Shown here piece by piece: positions 26,001-35,844 of a DNA stretch of 64,000 bases; within the stretch, counting starts at the first letter, position 1, and every line of letters starts with the position of its first letter. A program made the translations under genes and the position numbers. Location of the stretch: the NCBI RefSeq assembly GCF_041260155.1, contig NC_091946.1, positions 39,187,276-39,251,275 on the forward strand, in the 5' to 3' direction. The notes under the pieces were generated by a model. It was not told the origin of the DNA. It was given only the letters and a program-made list of their open reading frames with translations, and searched no databases. This DNA comes from Ptychodera flava. Lineage: Eukaryota > Hemichordata > Enteropneusta > Ptychoderidae.

Positions 26001-26124
26001 AAAGATTACAAGCATAAATGAGATTACAATCAAGGGGAAGGAACAGTTTACAAAAAAGAAAGAAGCCCAACAAAATGCTGCCAAAAATGCCGTCACGTTG
26101 CTCCGAAAACTTCATTTTGAATAG
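14039..26124 (+). CDS. HEPN (CXorf38/DZIP3-type) + coiled coil + four dsRBDs, 681 aa, eight coding exons
   Basis: Predicted cytosolic dsRNA-binding HEPN protein. Coding exons: 14039-14503, 15638-15787, 16745-16858, 18196-18352, 19778-19888, 22186-22356, 23216-23614, 25646-26124. All junctions are GT/AG and the frame is continuous; intron phases run 0,0,0,1,1,1,1. Residues 1-205 resemble human CXorf38 (DUF4559): WPVVAWEVAKVYMP against human WPVDAWEVAKAFMP, a C57-x4-C62-x10-C73-x2-C76 putative zinc knuckle, and R160-N-K-T-M-H165, the R-x4-H HEPN signature. Residues 206-295 form a charged heptad-like coiled coil. dsRBD1 is about 305-370 (split by an intron), dsRBD2 408-480, dsRBD3 531-595, dsRBD4 605-680. 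dsRBD2 and dsRBD4 keep the basic helix-2 motif (NAKRAKHAAAKTAL; KKKEAQQNAAKNAV); dsRBD1 and dsRBD3 have degenerate ones. The start ATG has A at -3 and begins at the conserved N-terminus. No RING or ATPase is present. Whether it cleaves RNA is not shown by sequence. Confidence 0.85.
14830..15010. repeat. Degenerate tandem repeat, about 40 bp unit, intron 1 of the coding region
   Basis: Imperfect units built from GGTTGTTTCACTGTTTCATTTCAATGTCAGTGTGTCATTA recur about four times. Confidence 0.6.
15095..15395. repeat. (CATTA)n-type array with an embedded duplicated block
   Basis: CATTA/CATTG pentanucleotides fill about 300 bp. A block reading CCTCTATCCCTCTAGAGG plus GGCTGTGACAT occurs twice (about 15165 and 15260), so a larger unit of about 95 bp was also duplicated. 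Confidence 0.85.
15486..15650 (+). repeat. Tandem array of acceptor-like units leading into the second coding exon
   Basis: Units of 33-36 bp carry TTTTAG (or TTTCAG/TTTTAAG) followed by GTTATACAGTTGAAAG-like sequence, with exon-like starts at 15498, 15531, 15567 and 15602. The true exon start at 15638 is the fifth copy (GTTTTAG|GTTATACAA). All four upstream copies run into in-frame stops if used as exon starts. It appears that the splice acceptor itself was tandemly amplified. Confidence 0.7.
16155..16400. repeat. Minisatellite, about 18-21 bp unit (GAGGGACATCAGAGTTTT)
   Basis: About twelve degenerate units lie in the intron between coding exons 2 and 3. The minus-strand open frame (MSLKTLMSL repeats) is a by-product of a unit length near a multiple of three. 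Confidence 0.85.
17940..18055. repeat. Minisatellite, about 20 bp unit (GGGCAAGTAACAACATTGA)
   Basis: Five or six units with AAAAGGGCAAG or ATCAGGGCAAG variants, in the intron before the coiled-coil exon. Confidence 0.85.
18685..19680. repeat. 1-kb minisatellite filling most of intron 4 of the HEPN-dsRBD gene
   Basis: The core ACACCTCCCAACACTCAGAC recurs about forty times, separated by variable CA and TATATA spacers, so units vary from about 20 to 32 bp. It takes up about 1.0 kb of the 1,425-bp intron. A 357-codon frame on the plus strand and long frames on the minus strand cross it; both are pure repeat and non-coding. Confidence 0.95.
20907..20985. mobile_element. piggyBac-like MITE, short copy, TTAA flanks
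   Basis: It begins TTAACCCTTTGCACCC and ends GGGTTCAAAGGGTTAA, that is, a TTAA duplication next to inverted CCCTTTG ends, the hallmark of piggyBac-type MITEs. A longer relative lies at 54744-54965. It is in an intron of the HEPN-dsRBD gene. Confidence 0.75.
23812..25366. mobile_element. TTAA-flanked DNA-transposon remnant in intron 7, holding a nested LINE
   Basis: The left end TTAAGGTAAAG and right end CTTCACCTTAA are imperfect inverted repeats at TTAA sites. Inner flanks share GTGTGGTGAC-like blocks on both sides of the LINE. No transposase frame is visible. The boundaries are less certain than for the other elements because the terminal similarity is short. Confidence 0.4.
24140..24912 (+). 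mobile_element. 3' end of a CR1/L2-type LINE (reverse transcriptase C-terminus)
   Basis: The open frame 24154-24771 encodes the C-terminal part of a non-LTR ORF2: LGVILDSGLTM, SRIDSCNSLLYGLP, RIQNVAARIVTR, LHWLPVSQRI, YGDRAFSIAAPFLWNNLP. These are standard landmarks of CR1/L2/Rex-like elements. It is 5'-truncated, as is usual for LINEs, and ends in a TTTATAAATGAATAAATTATTG tail. The open frame of this fragment is uninterrupted, so the insertion is fairly young. It lies in intron 7 of the HEPN-dsRBD gene in the same orientation. Confidence 0.9.
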
Positions 26125-27479
26125 TGCAGCAGGTGTGATTAACTCAATTGTCCTTTAGTCCATGTACAAGATCAATTGTTGATTACCTTAATCTTTATCT
26201 AGTGCATGTACATGATCCACTGTCTGTCTGCCTAAAGATATGTATGGCATTTTCTGAAAATATAATTGAGGCAAATGGTCTGAATGTGTTGTCTATTTAC
26301 AAAAAAGTATACTTAATTATATTTAAAAGAAGTGGATATCGTATTTGGACATAGAAATACTGAATCGGAAACTTTCAATATGCAGAGCAGAAAAAGAAAC
26401 TATTGTTTCCAGTGTTGCAACAACGCTAAGATGATGAAGAAATGTTTACATAACTACAGTAGACCTGTAAGTTGTCTCTCATATGTAACTACAGTAGACT
26501 TGTAATCTGTTTCTCACATGTACATAGATGAATAGATAGTTGGTGAGTACTTCCACAGAGAGAAGTTTCTGTCCTTGACATTGTAACTGTCATGTAATAA
26601 CACCAACTGGGACTAGCTTCTAATAGTGGCATGAAATTTATGTGACACTTCCTTCCTGCAAGTCAATTTGCTTGTAAAACAGAAAAAACTTACATATCTT
26701 CTCACATGAAATGAGTTTTATTAAAAATGTCTATAAGTCCTATATTAATGTACCAGTGACCTCTGACCTCCATGTTGACTGTCTTTGTTTACAAAAGTTC
26801 TCAAAATGTCCCTGTGAGTTACCAACAATGATGTAATCCTCTAGATTTAACCAGTGGAAACTTTGTAGTAATTCCTTACCTCAGACTTTTCAAATATGTA
26901 CATTGGTAATGTGATTTGATGTCTCTAAACTAATATTCTGACTTATAGGTCATGGTTATGAGTCATAACAATGTATTTGTAACTCACCTAAAAATCTTTC
27001 AAAGATATTTTCATTTTAATAATTTAGGACAATTGAATATTTCCAATGTCTTAAGTGATTTATAACAAGCATGTCTAAATTATTTGCATAGTAACTCAAT
27101 CAGATTAAATGTAACATAAATCCATTTGAAATTCTATCCATTACATTGTCCTGCAATATGTGCTAAGTAATATATTTCCAATGAGAAGTGATGTTTGCAA
27201 GTTGTACTTAATGTGTGCTTTTAATATAGATTTGAAGTAAGTTACTGTGAACAAGGAGATAGAATTTGATATATTACATGGGTGATGCAATACATTGATG
27301 CGTATAGATAGTTGATGAACTTGTTACCTGCTTTTGCTAAGTAATAAAACCGAGATGTTCTGCTCAAGAGAAATTTCTTCTCCCTTCTTTTTAGCTTCAC
27401 TGTCAGTGATGCGAAGCTTATCTAATAGGTGGATGTGTGATGGCGTCCAGCGTCTGTTGTTTGGCGTCTGTCAAATTAT

Positions 27480-27945
27480 TACATTCCAGTCTTCTTCTTC
27501 AAAACAGCCAGTCTGATTCCTTTAATATTGTTAGTACAGGTCTCTAGGGGTGACTTTAATCAGATTAATCAATTGAATAAATTGTGATGAAATATGCAAA
27601 TTTTTTAAAGGCAAGTTTTGTCATTTTTGGTCAAAAATTCTTTAAAAATCTTCTTCAAAACTGCCTATCAGAGAACTTTAATATTTTGGACATATGTTCC
27701 TAGGGATGAGTTTTTTTCAGATTTGTTCACATTGTGCAGACATATGCAAATTTGTGTTTTTAAGGCATTTTTGTCATTTTTGGTCAACAATTTTTTCACC
27801 AAAATACAACTTTAATATGTAGTACACAGGTTCATAGGGATCATCTACATGTGATATATTGAAATTATGATGAAATCTGCAATTTTTTATTTTTAGGGCA
27901 ATTTTAGCCATTATTGGTCAAAAAATTTGTTTCTCCAACACTGTT
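27480..27945. repeat. Three diverged tandem units of about 150 bp
   Basis: Each unit carries, in order, a TTTAATAT...GG(T)TC-TAGGG block, ATGCAAATTTTT and TTTTTGGTCAAAAATT. The sequence just before it (27392-27470, TTCACTGTCAGTGATGCGAAGC) looks like the head of a dispersed repeat family. Confidence 0.6.
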
Positions 27946-30720
27946 CACAAAGTACAAACTTCTATGGATAGAAAGCAAACCATTTCCAATTACCTATCCT
28001 ATTTTCACTTAGTTTGGTTTTAGGATAATACGTGCTGCTGAACAAAAAGGAACAATGTTTTCTTCATTAATTACTTTCTGCCCCAAAATAAACCAGGAAC
28101 TGATGTAAGTGAGTATAATACATTAAACTCTGAGCTACTCATGTGGCTTGGTGACTTGGTGACTGGGAGTCTGTCTCTGTCCAGATTACAAAAATGAACC
28201 AAAGATAGGATTTGAAAAAACATTAACAAAAGCCCTGGCTGTCAACACTCCAGACTCTCAGGCACTGAGAATTTAGGGATTTGACAAATTTGAACTTTGA
28301 CAATAGAAATGTGTTAAGATATATCTCTGTACTAACATAAAGCCTAGCGAAAAACTCACAAAAATGTCTTGGTACAAAGCTGTAAATGGAGGCATGTATT
28401 TACTTTGTTTACCTGTCTGACATTTACTTTGTTTACCTGTCTAACAATGGCCTTGAAAAGCCACTGATATAGTTTTACATACAATGTTAGGATAACTCCC
28501 ATTGGCCCCTGTACACAATATGTCCATTTCAGCAATCATTTTGTCCATTCACCATTACTCTACCCAACCATGGTGTGTTGGCAGATAATAGGCGGGTAAA
28601 AGTGTGATATTTGCATTTCCTTAAAGTTTCACCAGTCAACTTTCCTTTCCAGATGATTGTCTGATCTTTATGTACGTATATAAATGAAGTCTATTTTTAT
28701 TTATATAATAATCAGGAGTTAATAGACAATTCAAAGTATTTTAATCTGTTCAAAAGATCAAAGTTGTCACAAATGATAACATCGAACGCCATTTTGCAAA
28801 TGGAGAAGTGACATCACAGTGATCTTGTTTACATTTTGTTTCCTTTAAAATCATAATTTTTGGAAAGGAAAACAGTGTGTGCAAAGTACGCCATTGAACT
28901 GTGAAAATATCTCTTCAAAGTGTCATTGTGTAATTAATGCGATGTGTCAAGATCTTGATGAAATTTATGGCCATCAAGCAGACATGCTGAGGTTCAATGT
29001 CAATGTGGAATGTTCAAGAAGAAATTAAGACCAAGCAGTTGTAACTATCAATGTTTTCTATGTGTAATCCATCCTTTTCTATTGTCCATGCGTAGATATA
29101 ACGCTAACATTCAAGAAGTGATATCGCCACAAATTGATGATGATATACTTGTCATAGACAAAAGCACAGTAGCCCAACAATGGAAAGTAGCCAGTAGAAA
29201 CGCAAACTCCATGTGGACATTGCAGTGACATGTTGGAGGGTGTTAGACAGGCCAGAGGAACAGTAACAGCACAGGGACACGTTATCTTCAGAGTCGTGCC
29301 ATGCGCACATTGCAACTTCTGACATATTTGGATACTATGAATAGTTGTACACACACTCTCACTCATAAGACAGCGGCAATACACTTAATCTTGAAAATAC
29401 TATTTTTACCATCAGATGGAAATACATTTATTAACATGGGGCCCGAGGGGCACCGACGTCCTTTGTGCCTCCTTACTGTTTATTATTTGCCATAAATGTG
29501 AAATCTGGCAAAAAGTCAAATTGTTTGGACATAAATGAAAGTTAATGTGAAAGTGAATCAAGAATAAGAGATGGAACTCAATAGGATCAACAATATCTAA
29601 AACAGGAAACGGTGAACTTATATGATACAGAAGGGGAGAAAATTTAGCCACAAACTATTGTAATATAATGGACAATGGCTAATCTAAACCAAATTACTTA
29701 AACTGGATTGTTGGCATTGATTACACATGTATTTATTGTCCATCAAATAGAAAATAAATTTGGGCCATTGACTAAAAAACATTTGCTTGTTACACTCACC
29801 ACACTTGTACTTAGTATTTGGAGTGTACACCTATCTACAATACAATGATAAAAAGTTTTGACTCTGAAGGTCAACAGTGCATCTTTAATGTATGAGACTA
29901 AATAAGCTTACCCCTCAAGTATGTATAGGCCAAAACAATATTTAATTTTGAATTATGTAGTGCAGGGAAGGACATAGAATATGGTGAAAAGCAAACTAAA
30001 TATAAAAACTGAATATACAATTATATGGAAATGTTGTTTTACAGTCATGAGTATCTAGTGTGTGCCGAGAGACATATTAAAATTGGATAGTATCATCCTG
30101 ACCAGAGTTTGTCTGAGTGGTTGTTCCTTCTGATTTTCTGACACGGTGATAGGTACAAAATATTATGTTATTCACCATAGTTAAGCAACATAGCTTGCAT
30201 TTTGTTCACAGTAGAACGAGTTTTACATGTAAGATAACTTTCTCATAAACTGTAAATTCTGGCTTGTGGCAGCTCAAACGTCGCAATACTACATTTTTTG
30301 ATATGATATGGAGTGACTTGCACACATATGCAATATGCAGTGACAGTCGATATATTCATAGTAAGAGTCTACTACATTCAAGCATAGTGATGTTGACAAC
30401 TACATGCATGCCAGTGCACGATTTCAAAGTAGCCAGGAGGAAATTCTAATAGTCTTTTAGTGGAAATAGGCCCTATAGGTATTAAACCACAGTGAAACAA
30501 ACAACATTAGTTATCGTGACCTTGCTAAAGTGCAATCTCGGATCATGTATGATCTGATGATCATGCCAAATTACCATGTCGGATTATGCCGTGATTCTGA
30601 AGTGCGCGTAAATCGGTCAACATAAGCACACATAGACTCTCGCCAGTCGCTTGTACTGCTTGGTCTCGCGTAGCTTTCGGTATTTATACAAGCTCGTGCC
30701 TTCGGCACTCGACCTTGCGC

Positions 30721-30950
30721 CTTCGGCGCTCGATCGCCTACGTTGGATTACTACCGCAAGTGACTCCGGATCCGGTCAAAAGAAGGCACGAGGACTGTCG
30801 ACAGTCTAAAGCACACACTGTCTTCAACAATGATGCTTCGGCGCTCGATCGCCTACGTTGGATTACTACCGCAAGTGACTCCGGATCCGGTCAAAAGAAG
30901 GCACGAGGACTGTCGACAGTCTAAAGCACACACTGTCTTCAACAATGATG
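30721..30950. repeat. 115-bp perfect-looking tandem duplication
   Basis: The block starting CTTCGGCGCTCGATCGCC recurs 115 bp later (30721 and 30836) with no difference that I can see through TTCAACAATGATG. It is GC-rich compared with its surroundings and contains CCGGATCCGG. The near-identity implies a recent duplication. Open frames across it are unsupported. Confidence 0.9.
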
Positions 30951-31129
30951 TCAAAATCAATGCACAACTGTCGAAATTACCCAAAATAAGCAACAGAAAA
31001 CTTAAGGTTATCGCTGTGTCGAAAGGACAGTACATCAACATAAAACGACGCTAGTTTGTTATGACATGGAGGTAGAAGGACAGAGCGAATTCTCTCGCTC
31101 TCACCTCCATGCTCTCACCCAGCTATACT

Positions 31130-31385
31130 AACGGGCCGCCGGTGGGATTGCCTCGCTAAAGCAATGGATTCGCCGGTAACGAAGGAGCGTTTCGTGCCAA
31201 AAAAATACATGACAGCAACAAAAATACAATCACCGTGAACTTCATATTTAAAAAATATCATCAAATAAATGCTAAAAGCTTCAAAACGTCAAAATTCGCA
31301 CAAGACCGAGAAACAAGACAGCGTCGGTTTGATTTTTCAACCTTGCAATACAACGCTACCTTGTTATATGCGCATGCGCATATTA
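31130..31385. repeat. Dispersed repeat, copy 1 (direct pair with 32340-32615)
   Basis: Shared landmarks in the same order as the second copy are GTACC/GTGCCAAAAAAATACA, CGAGAAACAAGA, and GCGCATGCGCA near the end. The two copies are clearly diverged and carry no open frame. Confidence 0.65.
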
Positions 31386-32332
31386 AGGAGAGACCCATTT
31401 GATTTCGGGGGGGGGGGTATGCAGGAAGTGGGTATGGGAACTTTTTTTGTCAGAGAGACAGCATTTTTTAATTTCAACTGTCACACCTGCATCAATTTTT
31501 TTATCAAATGGAGTAGCAGTGCAATTTTTCAAATTTAAGCCAGTGTTTCACATATCACAGGATGGTTTTATATATTCATTTTACATTCCAACGAATGAAA
31601 ACAAAATGGAAAGTCTAGTATATATACAACTTTAAATTATAGAACACTTTTTTGGCAAATCAACAGTGATCAGTACTATACCTGCTTTTCTTATAACAGT
31701 CAATTCCTTTTAAGTTCTCAGGGGAGATGTTATCTTTTGTGGTCAGAGAAACATGGCTCACACATTGTATTTCATTATATTTGTTGTTCCTCAATTTTTC
31801 TTTGACAACTTGTAATCTTTCTAACATATTTATGTTGAGAGAATAATATATTGGTTTTTACACTAGTTTATTGACTCCTGTCTTGTGTTTCAATTTTCAC
31901 AATGTACAGAAGTCAAATAGTCCCATCTAGATATTGCCTGTACCATTGAGATATTGCAACAGAAATCCAGAAATATGATTTCTTGGGTCAGAAAAGGGAA
32001 GGAAAAATCGAGTGCACTGAGGTGTAAAGTAGTGAATGCTTATATCATAAGTGCTGGGGAAAAAAAACACATGAGAATTGCTTGTGGTAAAAACATTTGC
32101 GCTGCCTATGGCAGCATGCTAGCAAAGAACACATGAGAATGAATTTCCAAAATTTTGCTCATTTCAACTGCATTATGACAATTCCATTTTTATTTATTTC
32201 TGTCTGTTATGAGAATTTTTTTTTCTCAAGCCATTACAGGCTTATTTTTTTCTTTTATTTCACCTGGTGACAATTTTTTTTCTCAAAATCCTCCATACCC
32301 CCCCCACAAATCAAGTGGTTCTCCCCTAAGTG
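31386..32332. mobile_element. TIR element of about 950 bp with G-run ends, between the two direct repeats
   Basis: The left end AGGAGAGACCCATTTGATTT is followed by an 11-G run and TATGCAGGA. The inverse occurs at the right end: TCCTCCATA, a C-run, then ACAAATCAAGTGGTTCTCCCC. The interior is AT-rich without coding capacity. Confidence 0.6.
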
Positions 32333-32339
32333 AGTCCCT

Positions 32340-32615
32340 GACCTATGCGGGCCAGTGGATTACTTCCTCAGTAGAACTGATATGCCTGCCGGTACCATCA
32401 TTCTTCAGTCGATCAAAGGCGCCTTTCGTACCAAAAAATACACGACAGCCGCAAAAGTGCATCACTGTCAACGTCATAACTATAGAATACATTGAAATGC
32501 ACAGTGAAACGTTCACAAAGTAAAAAATGTGCCCACATCGAGAAACAAGATGGCGTCCGATTCGATTCTCAACTCAGATTTTGTCCTAGAGTTGTGCGCA
32601 TGCGCAGACGGTAGC
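32340..32615. repeat. Dispersed repeat, copy 2
   Basis: Same landmarks as 31130-31385: TTTCGTACCAAAAAATACA, CGAGAAACAAGATGGCGTCC, GTGCGCATGCGCAGACGG. Confidence 0.65.
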
Positions 32616-33423
32616 TTTAACGAAAGCGAGTCAAAATCAAGTAAATATAAAATAAAAATGGATAAAAATATTGTTTAAAAATTATACAAGGCATGTATCA
32701 CCAAATTTTGAACATTTCTGACGGCATTTCAACTATACGAACACCCATGCCAAATATCACAATAATCAAATCAGTGGTTTTGAGGAAAAATTGAAAATAG
32801 TGGTTTTCACAAAAAAGCTAAAAAAGTGACTTTAAAATGATTCAATCAAAAAAAGAAAAAAGACCGTTTGAGATACATGCCAAAATGACCACCAGACCAA
32901 ATTTCAGAAAAAGTTACTGAAGCGTTTCCGAGATACCTGCGTCCACAGCATACGGCCCACTGTATGCAACAACAGAGGCCGCGTCATCACATTAGTACTT
33001 TGGGCCAAAGGCCCAAAGGACTAATAATTAATATGCTATTATGAACTAGCAAACATTGAAAACAACCGTTGTACAAGATTGAGTCCTAGAGTTCGAAAGT
33101 GAGTGCTCATATTTATGCAACCAACAGTCGTCATTATTTATGTAGCACATCATGTCATATGTTTGGAAAGATTATTAGCCCCTATGGCTTACAGGTCATA
33201 AAGATTTAGACTACCAAGCTTGGTTGTCTGTTGTCTTGGTGTCATCATAGCACTGGTTTTGTAAAGATCTCTTTGTTTTTTCCTTTACCAAGTCATGTAT
33301 TGTCCTTTGTTAACTGTAAGTAAAGTTTCATCACTATACTGCTTCTATATTCTGATGCGTTTGATTGCCTACTGCCACAGCAAGCAAGGGTAAGTCAGCT
33401 TTGGACTCTCACATGTATCACAA

Positions 33424-33515
33424 ACACATGAAACAAGGTCTGGTTGTATGCATTATCACATGCATTATTACTTGCACATGAAACAAGGTCTGGTTGTATG
33501 CATTATCACATGCCT
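33424..33515. repeat. Short tandem duplication, about 50 bp unit
   Basis: CACATGAAACAAGGTCTGG continuing through TTGTATGCATTATCACATGC occurs twice back to back. Confidence 0.9.
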
Positions 33516-34489
33516 GTGAAGCAAAACCTCCTCTTCTCCATCCTTAACACTACAATTCAAATTATCTCTGAATGTGATAAAATGGTTGACCATTTGATAT
33601 CAATGATCAAAAAAATAAGAACAAAGATGAGATTATGATAGAAAAATCTTTTATTCATAGATATTTCTGAATTTCCTGAAAAGAAACGGACATCCTGTGA
33701 GTGCCAGCGTTGAGGGTAGATCTAAAGAAGACACAGACGCATCAATCCTCAAGAGCAGAAATTATTGCTTGTCTAAGGGTGCCTTTTAAGGAGGAACAAA
33801 TACAAACATACCCCCTAAGAGATTGTTGAAATGTACAAGTTTTGTGTTTGCCCAGTACTCTTTTGTCTTGCCACACAGGCCCTAGAGATCAACTTCTCAA
33901 AGTCTCAAGATATAATTTGTGAAAGTTGAAAGACACTATGTAAAAACTCTAAGGTCAGCCCTAAAATATTAATTTGGTTTTCATTCAAATGCTGGAGACT
34001 GCATTTTATATACTTTAGTATTTTGTTTTTATATGTTTACTGTTCACAGACTGTGGCTCGCTATCACAAGCAAGGATCTTGCATGAATAGGTGGTCGATT
34101 TCTTTTATGCTACATTGCACATTGCTTGACTTGACTTCCCTAGAAAGCTAAGCAGAGTCTCGATTTGCTACATGCAAAGTAACCATCATGGTGAAATAAA
34201 TATAAAAGGATGCAAAAACTGGCTTGCACACCAACTCGTGTCATCAGAATGGCCAATAGAGTTGTTCTTAATTTTAGAACATGCATTGTTTTCTTTGGTT
34301 AGAATGGACTTACACAGAAGCAACAGGTGAAATATTTGATGAGTCAGTCAAATCTCTTGCACAGATTAACATTGGAAGGTGATGAAACACTCTCTCTACA
34401 AAAATGATGAAAAACGATCAAAGAAAATTTAAATCTCTATTGAAATGTTTTGATGTGATTGGGTGATATAATGATAGGCAGAGACTAAT

Positions 34490-34637
34490 AGAATCTCACA
34501 CCCCCAAGGACCTGGGATCAGATTTCTCACACGAGTTGGGGATATTTTGTCTCACACGAGCCGCAGGCGAGTGTGAGACAAAATATCCCCAACGAATGTG
34601 AGAAATCTGATCCCAGGTCCTTGGTGTGTGAGATTCT
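34490..34637. mobile_element. 148-bp near-perfect palindrome (foldback MITE)
   Basis: Two arms of about 70 bp, starting AGAATCTCACAC and ending GTGTGTGAGATTCT, pair with only a few mismatches around a CCGCAGG loop. Similar GTGTGGGA/TGTGAGAATAG pieces at 34855-34950 suggest related debris next to it. Confidence 0.85.
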
Positions 34638-35567
34638 TTTCCTCACATGACCACAAAATGCGTTAAATTCACATTGGACATGTACAACATTATCCAAAAT
34701 CGTGACAAGTCTGTCGTCTGCCACTGTACTTTGACCTGCTTACTTTGTAGTTCTGTCTGTGTGTTACTCGTCGTGCCATTTTGCACGTGGAACAAAACAG
34801 ACTGTTTATCATCCAATCAGAGCTCGTGTAATATTTACTGCAGAGTGTGGGACGGTTTCTGAGAGTGTGGGATCGATTTTTCCCCACACTGTCGATTCCG
34901 CACTCCCAGCGGCCAGGAATGTGAGAATAGAAGCATCATTGTAAAGAGCTGTTCAATAAAGGATCATAATCATCATAGCACATTACATCATCATTCATTG
35001 GTAACTGAGGAAACACGGCATCTTTTAAGAAAGAAAGTGAATTTTTGAAAGAAACTTTATTACAATTTTGCAGTACTGATAATTTATTGAATATCTATAA
35101 TTAAGATGTCAGCATGAAAACTATCGGTATTGCCAAATAAAAAATTACAAGTAATGGCAATGGTTCATTTCCAAAATGCACTTAACGCCTTTATCCTGAT
35201 ATTCTTGTAAAAAAAGTTCCAGAGTACCATTAAATATAACAGGGCTCTATCAAGCTTTGCTGGTGATCAACTACAAATAAGCTGAACTTGACAGTGATCA
35301 CATATCAATAAGTTGAACTTGACAGTGATCAGCTACCTATAGGCTGGACTTCACTGTGACCAGCCACCAAAAGACTGAACTCAACAGCTGGATATCTTCA
35401 ACACTTCACGGAATTTTATCCACAGTTTCTAATATTTCACGCTGCAGTGATAGAGTTCACTGTCACAACTTTTTAAATTCTTTGTACCTCACACATCAAA
35501 TCTTGTAAGGTCCCTATAATTCATATGAGTCTAAAACTGACGGTTTCACAAACACCCTGCAATGTAT

Positions 35568-35822
35568 TGATATTACACTGTTTAGTGGTATAATATCTGG
35601 ATATTACACTGGTGGTACAATATCTGGATATTACACTGGTGGTATAATATCTGGATATTACACTGGTGGTATAATATCTGGATATTACACTGTTTGGTGG
35701 TACAATATCTGGATATTACACTGGTGGTACAATATCTAGATATTACAATGTTTGGTGGTACAATATCTGGATATTACACTGTGTGGTGGTAAAATATCTG
35801 GATATTACTCTGTTTGGTGGTT
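35568..35822. repeat. 27-bp minisatellite in the MMGT1/EMC5 3' UTR
   Basis: The unit GGTGGTATAATATCTGGATA plus TTACACT occurs about nine times, with occasional GTTT insertions. Each unit contains the palindrome ATATCNGGATAT. On the minus (gene) strand it begins 22 bases after the EMC5 stop codon. Confidence 0.95.
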
Positions 35823-35844
35823 GATCTTCTTGATGATGTGAAAG

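Larger units (their letters stand above)
26125..34489. other. 3' UTR of the HEPN-dsRBD gene followed by repeat-rich, gene-free sequence
   Basis: I see no convincing exon of another gene. An AATAAA occurs near 27342, among several possible poly(A) sites. The stretch 29079-29227 encodes an open segment ending in a stop after an AG dinucleotide, but it has no recognisable family. Repeats in this block are listed separately. Confidence 0.5.

Noticed and set aside
29079-29228. Open segment ending WKVASRNANSMWTLQ, considered as an alternative 3' exon of the HEPN-dsRBD gene
   Set aside because: The dsRBD gene already ends with a complete fourth dsRBD and stop at 26124; this segment has no family match and no partner exon.
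31130-32615. The direct repeats as LTRs of a retroelement
   Set aside because: The interior has inverted repeats and no gag/pol-like sequence, and the repeats lack TG...CA ends, so they are treated as dispersed repeat copies.
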